In this document: positions 15,237 through 22,703 of the stretch, in pieces
Layout of the letters: every line of letters begins with the position of its first letter
How positions within the stretch are numbered: position 1 is the stretch's first letter
Assembly: GCA_937915755.1 (NCBI GenBank)
Contig: CALGGR010000039.1
Location: 1 to 32,451, forward strand
Length of the DNA stretch: 32,451 nt
Direction of reading: 5' to 3'
From: an uncultured Fretibacterium sp.
GTDB taxonomy: Bacteria > Synergistota > Synergistia > Synergistales > Aminobacteriaceae
Made by a program: the position numbers and the translations under genes
The notes under the pieces: model-generated
Databases searched by the model: none
What the model saw: the letters and a program-made list of their open reading frames with translations, nothing else
What the model was told of the DNA's origin: nothing

Positions 15237-16343
15237 ATGGAAATTCTTGACAAGGTAGAGAAATATTTTTTCCCCGAGATGAAGAACACGTTTCAAAATC
15301 CAGCTTTTCATGGCGAAGGCAGTGTCTATACGCACACTCAGATGGTTTGCGAAGAGTTGACGAAAATGCCAGATTTCAAGATACTTCCTGAACGACAGAA
15401 AACGGAGTTATTCACAGCGGCATTACTTCACGACGCAGGGAAAGTAAAGACGACGCGTTTTGAGAATGGGATTTTGGTATCTCCCAACCATGCTTTAGTT
15501 GGCAGTCATATTGTCCGTGAATTTCTGTGGAAAGAATGTAATCTTTGCGGAACTCCAGAGAAGCAGAATTTCAGAGAGACCGTTTGTAATCTTGTACGCT
15601 ATCACCCCCTGCCAATTCACATATTAGACCACGAGGAACCGCATTTTCAAGCCAGAATGACATCATCAATCGGACAGTTAGCTCAAGATTTTACGTTGAA
15701 TTTGCTTAGTATACTCTCGGAAGCTGATATTAAGGGCAGAATTGCATCTGACATTGACGAGGGGCTATATCGAATCCAGCTGTTCAAGCTCTTCGCCGAA
15801 GAAGCAGGTTGTCTTTGTGAGCATTCTTTATTTGCGGATGAATTCACGCAGCACGCTTATTTTTCCGGAAGAAATGTACAGCCAAATCAGGTTCTTTATG
15901 ATGACACGTGGGGGCAGGTAAATATGATGTCAGGGCTGCCAGGTACAGGGAAGGATACGTGGATAGCGAAGAATGCCTCTGATTTGCCGGTAATATCTCT
16001 TGACGCGCTCAGGGAAGAATTACGAGTGGATCCAACGGAAGGACAGGGCAAAGTAATTCACGCAGCGCAGGAAAAGGCTAAAGAATTTTTGCGTAAAAGG
16101 CAGCCATTTATCTGGAATGCAACGGACATTACGAAGGACATAAGGCGAAAGAGTATTAAGTTATTCGAGAGGTATAACGCCAAAGTAAGAATCATTTATC
16201 TTGAGACCGAATGGGATACCCTGCTGAAACGAAATGCAGAGCGTGAAAAAAATGTTCCTGAAAACGTGATATTAAAGATGCTTGGAAAATTATCACCTCC
16301 CACATCTGAAGAAGCTCAAACAGTTGAATGGCATTGTGCATGA
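15237..16343 (+). CDS. HD phosphoesterase - polynucleotide kinase fusion (HD-Pnk type)
   Basis: This 368-residue end-healing enzyme has two domains. Residues about 20-200 are an HD metal phosphohydrolase with the expected ligands His33, His65-Asp66 (LLHDAGK), His85, His91, His123 and Asp164. This domain could remove 2',3'-cyclic or 3'-phosphates. Residues about 225-360 are a P-loop kinase of the T4 polynucleotide kinase type: GLPGTGKD (233-240), SLDALREEL with Asp256, the WNATD segment, and an Arg-rich lid (KRNAEREKNVP). The order HD then kinase is that of HD-Pnk, studied in Runella slithyformis. Together with the ligase it forms a complete heal-and-seal pair. It ends 19 nt from the stop of the convergent antiporter. 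Confidence 0.88.
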   Translation: MEILDKVEKYFFPEMKNTFQNPAFHGEGSVYTHTQMVCEELTKMPDFKILPERQKTELFTAALLHDAGKVKTTRFENGILVSPNHALVGSHIVREFLWKECNLCGTPEKQNFRETVCNLVRYHPLPIHILDHEEPHFQARMTSSIGQLAQDFTLNLLSILSEADIKGRIASDIDEGLYRIQLFKLFAEEAGCLCEHSLFADEFTQHAYFSGRNVQPNQVLYDDTWGQVNMMSGLPGTGKDTWIAKNASDLPVISLDALREELRVDPTEGQGKVIHAAQEKAKEFLRKRQPFIWNATDITKDIRRKSIKLFERYNAKVRIIYLETEWDTLLKRNAEREKNVPENVILKMLGKLSPPTSEEAQTVEWHCA

Positions 16344-16362
16344 GCGAAGGGGGATTTTCTCT

Positions 16363-17652
16363 TTATGCTCTCTTGAATCTAGCGCGGTTAACATGTTCTG
16401 GCTGCTTATGCTCAATTTCACCTGCCGCGGTCAAAGCCATTCTCGTCAGCATAGGCCCGACAATTTCATACACCAAGACGCTGAACAGTATTATGTTTCT
16501 TATCATTCCGCCCATCTCAGAGCCTAAACTCTGTGCGCTGACTACCATTCCAAGTGCAACACCAGCCTGCGGGAACAATGTTATTCCCAGATACTTTTTC
16601 ACGTTCTCCGAGCAATTCATAGCCGTTGAACTAAATCTCGCACCGTAGTATTTCCCTGCGCACCTCACGAGGATATACACCGCGCCAATGAGCATTACTC
16701 CCCCGTCAGCGAGGACGTTAAGCTCAAGCCTAGCACCCGAAAGCACGAAGAATACAGCGTACAATGGTGCTGACCATCTCTGCGAACGCGCCATTATATC
16801 GCCGGAATACTCGCACATGTTGCAGAACACAGTACCCAACGTCATACATACCAGCAATGAAGAGAACGCTATCCTGACCTGCCCGATATAGACTTCTCGC
16901 GAGGAAAGGGCTATCGTCATGAGGACGAATGAAATTGTCATTGAGAGACGGTTTGAGTTCGAGAAGAACAATTTTTCCAGCATCGTGAGAATATAGCCCA
17001 TCAACGAGCCGAGTATAACCGAGCATATTATTTCGACGAGGGGATTTATTACGACCGAAATGAGATTTATAGCCCCTCCCGTCATTGCCTGAGCTATTCC
17101 GATTGAGACCGCGAATATCACAAGTCCCGCAGCGTCATCAAGTGCGACAATCGGAAGAAGCAAATCCGTTACAGGTCCTTTAGCCTTGAACTGCCGGACG
17201 ACCATCAATGTTGCTGCAGGAGCGGTAGCACTCGCAATAGCCCCAAGCGTCAAAGCAACCGGCATAGGAAGAACGTCAGCACCGAGCTTCAAGCTCAGGA
17301 GTACCAATGCAATGTCAACAAGAATCGTAGCTGCCACAGCCTGAAATATTCCGATGAACAACGCGGCCTTTCCCATTTCCTTGAGACTTGCCGCACGGAA
17401 CTCGCTTCCAATGTCGAACGCTATGAATCCCAGCGCAATACTCGAAAGTATATTCACCGCCGCCAGGTCCGAAGCTGAACCAAAGCCAATGCCGAATTTT
17501 CCCAAAGCATACGGTCCTACGATTACGCCTGCGATTAGGAACGATGTAACGTCGGGGAACATTATGCCCTTTCGCCCAACGGTGTACTTGAAGGCTCTCG
17601 TCATGAGAAGCCCGGCTGATAAAGCGATTGCAGTGTTTAGTAGTAATGTCAT
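16363..17652 (-). CDS. CPA2-family cation/proton antiporter
   Basis: The 429-residue membrane protein has about 12 hydrophobic segments and no cytoplasmic nucleotide-binding (TrkA-N) domain. FLIAGVIVGPYALG, the LGAIASATAPAA block and the paired acids in PIVALDDAAGL are typical of Na+/H+ antiporters of the Kef/NhaA superfamily. A DD pair is usually associated with electrogenic exchange. It likely exchanges Na+ or K+ for protons; which one cannot be told from sequence. AAGGAGG lies upstream of the ATG, and a TGCTATAAT extended -10 sits close by. It stands as a single gene between the RNA-repair island and the cupin operon. Confidence 0.88.
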   Translation of the reverse strand: MTLLLNTAIALSAGLLMTRAFKYTVGRKGIMFPDVTSFLIAGVIVGPYALGKFGIGFGSASDLAAVNILSSIALGFIAFDIGSEFRAASLKEMGKAALFIGIFQAVAATILVDIALVLLSLKLGADVLPMPVALTLGAIASATAPAATLMVVRQFKAKGPVTDLLLPIVALDDAAGLVIFAVSIGIAQAMTGGAINLISVVINPLVEIICSVILGSLMGYILTMLEKLFFSNSNRLSMTISFVLMTIALSSREVYIGQVRIAFSSLLVCMTLGTVFCNMCEYSGDIMARSQRWSAPLYAVFFVLSGARLELNVLADGGVMLIGAVYILVRCAGKYYGARFSSTAMNCSENVKKYLGITLFPQAGVALGMVVSAQSLGSEMGGMIRNIILFSVLVYEIVGPMLTRMALTAAGEIEHKQPEHVNRARFKRA

Positions 17653-17682
17653 GTAGTCTTTCCTGCCTCCTTAATCGCGCGA

Positions 17683-17691
17683 ATTATAGCA
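17683..17691 (-). promoter_or_regulatory. Extended -10 promoter of the antiporter gene
   Basis: TGCTATAAT on the - strand is an exact extended -10, about 31 nt before the antiporter ATG. The transcript would begin right before its Shine-Dalgarno sequence. Confidence 0.55.
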
Positions 17692-17729
17692 CCGTTGTTC
17701 ACGCAACTCACTATTCCAGCGGTAAAATG

Positions 17730-17735
17730 TATAAT
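17730..17735 (+). promoter_or_regulatory. Candidate -10 box of the cupin-flavodiiron operon
   Basis: TATAAT lies on the + strand 28 nt before the proposed CTG start, just before a near-perfect Shine-Dalgarno (GGAAGGTGATCC). Confidence 0.45.
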
Positions 17736-17762
17736 TATCCCCATCAAGGAAGGTGATCCACA

Positions 17763-18422
17763 CTGAAGGAAATCGAAGGCTCTGTGTTCAGCATAGCGCG
17801 CGAAAATCAGCCCGTCGAAGGCTGTACTGTCTCGCGGGCAATATATGATACTCAGGATTTCGGGATAACATATTTCTCGATGGCTCGTGATACTGACATA
17901 AGCGCGGAAAGTTATGCGTACCAGAAAATCATCATCAATCATTCAGGGATTCTTGACGTCTATTATTCTGACGGAAGGAACTGGGAACTTAATGTGTGCA
18001 ACTGTATCATCACTCCCATAAATGTCCCCGTCGGAATGAGGACATCAACAGGAAGTGTTTACACCGAGATAAGATTGAAGGAGGGCGTTAATTTGAACAA
18101 GGCAGTACATGAAGGAGAAGTGTTTACTCTGGCTGGCCTCGTACCATATCAGAGCGGGCGAATCGTGAACATGGACATCGTGAGCAATCCGGGCTTGAAG
18201 TTCGTTGTCATGGCGTTCGATGAAGGCACGGGGCTTTCCGAACACGCTGCGCCGGGTGAAGCATTGATATTCGCTCTTGAGGGCGAGGGCGTCATAGGCT
18301 ACGAGGGCAAGGAGTTCACTCTCAAGGCTGGAGAAAACTTCAAGTTCGCGAAAAACGGAAGGCATTACGTCAAGGCAAACGGGAAATTCAAGATGGCACT
18401 ATTATTGACACTGGAGGACTGA
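17763..18422 (+). CDS. Cupin-domain protein, probable CTG start
   Basis: The product is about 219 aa with beta-rich cupin halves; the C-terminal part (HAAPGEALIFALEGEG, then KAGENFKFAKNGRHYV) is a clear cupin barrel with candidate metal-binding His and Glu residues. The first common start in frame is GTG at 17784, but that codon has no ribosome binding site. The CTG at 17763 lies 9 nt after GGAAGG, part of a near full match to the anti-Shine-Dalgarno (AAGGAAGGTGATC), and adds a plausible KEIEGS start. I therefore prefer CTG. It ends 3 nt before the flavodiiron gene, so the two are co-transcribed. Proteins like this may sense or buffer metals or small ligands; the role is unknown. Confidence 0.75.
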   Translation: MKEIEGSVFSIARENQPVEGCTVSRAIYDTQDFGITYFSMARDTDISAESYAYQKIIINHSGILDVYYSDGRNWELNVCNCIITPINVPVGMRTSTGSVYTEIRLKEGVNLNKAVHEGEVFTLAGLVPYQSGRIVNMDIVSNPGLKFVVMAFDEGTGLSEHAAPGEALIFALEGEGVIGYEGKEFTLKAGENFKFAKNGRHYVKANGKFKMALLLTLED

Positions 18423-18425
18423 AAA

Positions 18426-19613
18426 ATGAGACGACACATCAAAGGCAACGTAAGCTGGATAGGCTATATCGACTGGGAGCTTGAGTCATTTCACGGCGAC
18501 GACTACAGCATCATGAACGGCTCAAGCCAGAACGCATATCTCATCGAGGAAGGAAAGACTGTTCTCGTTGATACAATCTGGACACCTCACAGGTTTGATT
18601 TCGTTGAGAATCTCAAGAAGGAAATCGACCTCTCCAAAATCGACGCAGTAATCGCGAATCATGGCGAGTGCGACCACTCAGGGGCATTAACCGCTCTCAT
18701 GGCCGAAATTCCGAATGTCCCAATTTACTGCACAGCAAACGCCGTAAAATCAATCGAGGGTCAATACGGCAAAAGAGGCTGGAACTTCCACGTCGTTAAG
18801 ACCGGCGACTCCCTCGACATCGGGAACGGGAAAAAGCTCGTCTTCGTCGAAATGAGAATGCTTCACTGGCCCGACTCTATGGCCACTTACATGACGGGCG
18901 ACAATATCCTCTTCTCCAATGACGCATTCGGACAGCATTACGCGGTCGAGGAACTCTTCAACGACAAGGCTGACCAGTGCTTATTGTGGAAAGAGGCCAT
19001 GAAGTATTTTGCCAACATTCTCAATCCCTTCGCCCCGATTCTCACGAAGAAGCTCGAAGAAATCACAGCCCTCAACCTTCCCATCGACATAATAGCGACA
19101 TCACACGGCGCAATTTGGCGTGATGACCCGCTGCAGATCGTCAGGAAGTATGCTGAATGGGCAAACGCTTATCAGGAAGACCAAGTTACAGTAGCCTACG
19201 ATACAATGTGGGAGGGTACGACGAAAATCGCCCATGAAATCGCCGACGAGGTAAAGCGTCAATCACCGTCAACAGTCGTAAAGGTCTTCAACGTCGCAAA
19301 AGCCGACAAGAACGAGGTCATGACGGAAGTCTTCAGGTCGAAGGCAATCGCTGTTGGTTCGCCGACTGTCGGTAACAGCATACTTTCGAGCGTCGCGGGC
19401 TGGATTGAGTTCGCAAAGCAGCTGAAGTTCAAGAAGAAAAAGGCCGCAGCTTTCGGTTGCTACGGCTGGTCGGGCGAGTCCGTCAAAATCCTTCAGGAGA
19501 AGCTAAAGGATGCAGGCTTCACCGTAATTGACGAGAATATCCGCGCTATGTGGAAGGCGACACCTGAGGATCTTGCGAAGATTCCGGAACTTGTAAAATC
19601 TCTCCTAGCGTAA
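18426..19613 (+). CDS. fprA: Flavodiiron protein (A-type flavoprotein)
   Basis: This enzyme reduces O2 to water, or NO to N2O, to protect anaerobes. The 395-residue protein has an N-terminal metallo-beta-lactamase-like diiron domain with all the usual ligands: His79, Glu81, Asp83 and His84 (NHGECDHSG), His147, Asp166 and His227. A flavodoxin domain starts near residue 250 (VAYDTMWEGTTKIA, FMN phosphate loop) and includes GSPTVGNSIL and GCYGWSGE. No rubredoxin or NADH oxidase extension is present, so it must take electrons from a separate donor. It follows the cupin gene by 3 nt. Its last 68 bp overlap the 3' end of the GGDEF-PIN gene on the other strand. Confidence 0.95.
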   Translation: MRRHIKGNVSWIGYIDWELESFHGDDYSIMNGSSQNAYLIEEGKTVLVDTIWTPHRFDFVENLKKEIDLSKIDAVIANHGECDHSGALTALMAEIPNVPIYCTANAVKSIEGQYGKRGWNFHVVKTGDSLDIGNGKKLVFVEMRMLHWPDSMATYMTGDNILFSNDAFGQHYAVEELFNDKADQCLLWKEAMKYFANILNPFAPILTKKLEEITALNLPIDIIATSHGAIWRDDPLQIVRKYAEWANAYQEDQVTVAYDTMWEGTTKIAHEIADEVKRQSPSTVVKVFNVAKADKNEVMTEVFRSKAIAVGSPTVGNSILSSVAGWIEFAKQLKFKKKKAAAFGCYGWSGESVKILQEKLKDAGFTVIDENIRAMWKATPEDLAKIPELVKSLLA

Positions 19614-21105
19614 CCGCCTTTTCAGGGGGCGAGTTAGAATCTCCGGGCTTGCTTTCAATTAGAGGCTTTATCATTCTGTAAATCTGCCCGCATTTCTTCG
19701 CTCCCTTATAAAGTTTTTGAAGCGAGTTGTTGACTTGAGTTTTCGTCTTTGCATGTCGGATAATGCCCGCTATCATCGGTGCAAGCTGTACTTCCCCCGT
19801 AAGAATAACGACTTTCTGTGCAATGTCATCGTGTGTGAATAGCCCGTTTCCCGAAATGTCCGAGACAATCTCAACCTCAACGCCTCTCTCCTTCCAGAAC
19901 GGTATCAGAGCAGCAAAACCGCTGTCCTTAGAGACGATGAAATACTTGCATTCGCTTCCGTTCTCCATGATGAGTTCACCGAGATATGACGATAGCTGAA
20001 AATCGAGCGCGTTCTTTGCTCCGGCTTCGGCGTGAATGTATGTGATTTTTGCCTTTGACTCAAGCATTCCGATATTGAGGCTCGGTGCTAATTTATTGGC
20101 GTTCTTAGTGTAGAAGATACATACAGTACTGCTTTCATCGAGTTTATGGATACCGTCAAGCCCCGCCGAATGAACGTTCTCGTAGTCCACAAGGTAGTAG
20201 CTTCTTTCAGACTCTCTGTCATTGTCGCGTCCTTCCTCCATCGAGGGAGAGTATACCTTGCAGCAGGCACGCCCTGATTTCTTGGCCTCGTATAAAGCAG
20301 TATCGCTCTCGTGAATTAGACGGTCGATTGACTTGTCCTCGCCGTGAGTTTTCTGTGCAATTCCTACGCTAACAGAGAGGGCTTTCATCGTCTTTGTATC
20401 AGCGTAATACTCAAGAAGTCCGGCCATGAAAGTGTTGACTTTCCGCTCAACTTCAGAAGAATCACGAAGTCCCAAAAGCACAATCATGAACTCGTCGCCG
20501 CCCATTCTCGCGCAGAAACCATCAGTGAACTCCCTCTGCATCATTTCAGCCGTAGCCGCCAAAGCACGGTCGCCCGCCTGATGCCCGTACGTATCATTGA
20601 CCTTCTTGAAGTTGTCGAGGTCGAAATATATGCAGGTTACGTTTCGTTCGTCCTGATTCTTCCTGATATACTCCTGCAAGTACCACCGTGTAGCAAGCCC
20701 CGTGAGGTAATCCTGCCTCGCCATCTCAACCATGCGCTTCTGATGCTCTATTTCCTCCGATGTGCTTTCAATCTCACGGCTTATGCGCTCCAAAAGTTTC
20801 GAGTAATAGAATTTCAGGAGCGAGGGTGTCAAAGGCTCAGGCCACAAATCATAGAGAGTGCTTAAAGTTTCGGCGTTGATGTCTGTGTGATTCTTGCAGC
20901 AGAGGACGTACTTTGCACCGTCAATGAGTCTGGGCGGAATTTTCTTGAGGATAAAGACATTCTGAGCCTTAGCTGTGATGTGAGTTCCGGCCTCAAGCGA
21001 GATTATTCTTGATGTCATTCCTGCGGGCGGGGGGACTGCCTCAAGTATCCCAGCAAGATTTTTTCCTGTAACATAAATATTTATCGTATTCGTATTCATG
21101 CCCAT
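19546..21105 (-). CDS. GGDEF diguanylate cyclase fused to PIN-like RNase domain
   Basis: The 519-residue protein has three parts. Residues 1-100 form an alpha/beta region I cannot name, followed by a coiled-coil helix (about 100-130). Residues about 131-285 are a GGDEF domain: DYLTGL, FDLDNFKKVND (161-171), GHQAGD, and an intact active site GGDEF (202-206). The inhibitory RxxD site expected just before it is absent. Residues about 302-417 resemble a PIN/NYN-like nuclease: YLVDYENV with Asp307, KNALDFQLS with Asp368, VSKDSGF with Asp394. A low-complexity tail ends the protein. It may make c-di-GMP and cut RNA, or link one activity to the other. It overlaps the upstream gate-type gene by 10 bp. 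Confidence 0.85.
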   Translation of the reverse strand: MGMNTNTINIYVTGKNLAGILEAVPPPAGMTSRIISLEAGTHITAKAQNVFILKKIPPRLIDGAKYVLCCKNHTDINAETLSTLYDLWPEPLTPSLLKFYYSKLLERISREIESTSEEIEHQKRMVEMARQDYLTGLATRWYLQEYIRKNQDERNVTCIYFDLDNFKKVNDTYGHQAGDRALAATAEMMQREFTDGFCARMGGDEFMIVLLGLRDSSEVERKVNTFMAGLLEYYADTKTMKALSVSVGIAQKTHGEDKSIDRLIHESDTALYEAKKSGRACCKVYSPSMEEGRDNDRESERSYYLVDYENVHSAGLDGIHKLDESSTVCIFYTKNANKLAPSLNIGMLESKAKITYIHAEAGAKNALDFQLSSYLGELIMENGSECKYFIVSKDSGFAALIPFWKERGVEVEIVSDISGNGLFTHDDIAQKVVILTGEVQLAPMIAGIIRHAKTKTQVNNSLQKLYKGAKKCGQIYRMIKPLIESKPGDSNSPPEKAVTLGEILQVPESSQDPQVSPST

Positions 21106-21971
21106 AATGATAAAGCTAATCCCGCAAAAAGCAAATTCATCATTATTAACGGAAGTATTGTAGCAAGATTCAGAATTAGCATTTTTGTTGCGGTTGACTT
21201 TGGGAAAAGGCCGTAATAGTACCCGGCGTTCTGACGCAAGACCCTCGTTGCAGTCCCAAGACCAGACCCAAGAATCAGCGCGAATATCCCCTGAGTTATG
21301 CTGAGTTCACCCGACTCGATTGCGCCTCCAGCGAGTGCCAACGACGATGAGACATGGCCGATGCTCGCCGCTGCAACAGCCCAGCCCGAAAGAGGAAGCA
21401 ATTTCCCCGCGAAAGCCTCACGAAAATATCCGTCAGCAATAGGGACAATGCTGTACGCAATCCCGAACATCACCCACGCAGTCGGAATCGTCCTCAGCAT
21501 CTTACGCCAAATGCTCACGGAATATCTCGCCCCTGAAAGTTCGTATTCCGACACTATATGACCATGCTCACGTCTCAGCATATACAGCGCGAAGAAGAAG
21601 CGTATTATGCTCCGTAGCAGCAACGAAGCCGCGAACACTCCGCCCGCGACTCCGGCCATGCTGACAGCGAGCATGAATGTTGACGGCCATCGTCTCAGGT
21701 ATGACGGAAGGGGAAGCATCAAGACCGACCATATTGCGGAACGTTCGGAGATTTCGCCGCGAGAGAGTGATGATGACAGCACAGCAGCTCCGGCCTTTGA
21801 CGACCCCGTGCTGATTGCGATTGCAAGTCCCGTTACTGCAGGAATGCTTCGAGGAATGAAACGCCTCATTATGATGTCGGAGATTTTCAGCCTAATTATG
21901 ACCTCAGCAACGAGGAGGCCAATTATTATGTCGATGGTTAAAAGCAGCTCGCCCCTAATCAGACCGCTCAT
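21096..21971 (-). CDS. Gate-type (nucleoside-recognition-like) membrane protein
   Basis: The 291-residue protein has about eight hydrophobic segments. Two related halves each hold a Gly/Ser-rich stretch (AISTGSSKAGAAVLSSSL; SSSLALAGGAIESGEL), as in membrane proteins with the nucleoside-recognition 'Gate' domain. The substrate is unknown. Its ATG overlaps the cbiL stop (ATGA) and its end overlaps the GGDEF-PIN start, so the three genes are translationally coupled. Coupling to cbiL raises the possibility of moving cobalt or a corrinoid intermediate, but that is inference from position only. Confidence 0.65.
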   Translation of the reverse strand: MSGLIRGELLLTIDIIIGLLVAEVIIRLKISDIIMRRFIPRSIPAVTGLAIAISTGSSKAGAAVLSSSLSRGEISERSAIWSVLMLPLPSYLRRWPSTFMLAVSMAGVAGGVFAASLLLRSIIRFFFALYMLRREHGHIVSEYELSGARYSVSIWRKMLRTIPTAWVMFGIAYSIVPIADGYFREAFAGKLLPLSGWAVAAASIGHVSSSLALAGGAIESGELSITQGIFALILGSGLGTATRVLRQNAGYYYGLFPKSTATKMLILNLATILPLIMMNLLFAGLALSLWA

Positions 21972-22660
21972 CTATGCAGAATTATCACCGACATGTATTC
22001 GTCAACGTCATTTAGAGCCTCTTCGCCCTCTAATATTCTTTCGCGTTCGGAAATGCCGGCATGGTCAACGCGGATTATCCGGCTGAATTTTGAGCCGTCA
22101 ATGAGGCTTCGTATGTCATGGATTGCTGTGGGCTTGTAGATTACCACTGCGTCGGAATGCTCTATAGCCATTGCAATTTTCTCCGGTGAAGCTGTGCCGG
22201 GAATTATTGTGAGGATTTCGTCGGACATTGCGAGAAACTTTTTCGCGCACGATGACGCAACCGAATGCGCCGATATTCCGGGTATGAATTTCACATCGAC
22301 CATCATAATCCCCCTCAGTGCGTCAAAGAAGTATGCCCCTGTCGAATAAAGCACCGAGTCCCCAATCACAGGGAAGAATATCCTCCGTCCTTCCAAATTC
22401 TCCTTCATGTCCTCAATCTGAGAGCGTATGATCTCGTCCCTCTTCTCTGAGTCTCGTATCATTGGGAAGTAAACGGGCGTTATGATTCTTTCGGGGAAGT
22501 GTTGAAGTATTACCCTCTCAGCGATACCAGCCTCGTCAATCTTAGAACGCGGTGCGATAATTACGTCGGAAATTTCAGCCTCATGTAGTGCCTCAAGAGT
22601 AACAAGCTCAGGATTTCCCGGTCCGACTCCGGCTATGATTAAGAGTGTTGGATTTGTCAT
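21968..22660 (-). CDS. cbiL: Precorrin-2/cobalt-factor II C20-methyltransferase
   Basis: CbiL methylates C-20 of the corrin precursor with SAM in cobalamin synthesis. The protein has the tetrapyrrole methylase fold: an N-terminal VGPGNPELVTLEA motif, a GDSVLYSTGAYF block, and a PGISAHSVASS segment, with the C20-methyltransferase family length (230 aa from the ATG at 22660). An upstream in-frame ATG at 22678 lies within a hairpin and has no Shine-Dalgarno, whereas the ATG at 22660 has GGGGA 9 nt upstream. No other corrin genes are in the window. It heads a coupled trio with the gate-type protein and the GGDEF-PIN gene. Confidence 0.88.
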   Translation of the reverse strand: MTNPTLLIIAGVGPGNPELVTLEALHEAEISDVIIAPRSKIDEAGIAERVILQHFPERIITPVYFPMIRDSEKRDEIIRSQIEDMKENLEGRRIFFPVIGDSVLYSTGAYFFDALRGIMMVDVKFIPGISAHSVASSCAKKFLAMSDEILTIIPGTASPEKIAMAIEHSDAVVIYKPTAIHDIRSLIDGSKFSRIIRVDHAGISERERILEGEEALNDVDEYMSVIILHR

Positions 22661-22669
22661 GATAATTTT

Positions 22670-22691
22670 CCCCGCCATATTTCAGACGGGG
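22670..22691. terminator. CCCCG/CGGGG hairpin between amylosucrase and cbiL
   Basis: Stem 22670-22674 with 22687-22691 (CCCCG/CGGGG) and a 12-nt loop. On the + strand it is followed by ATTTTT, but no + strand gene ends here. On the - strand it follows the amylosucrase stop and contains the GGGG that would serve as the cbiL Shine-Dalgarno, so it may also limit cbiL translation. Confidence 0.4.
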
Positions 22692-22703
22692 ATTTTTGAA
22701 TGA

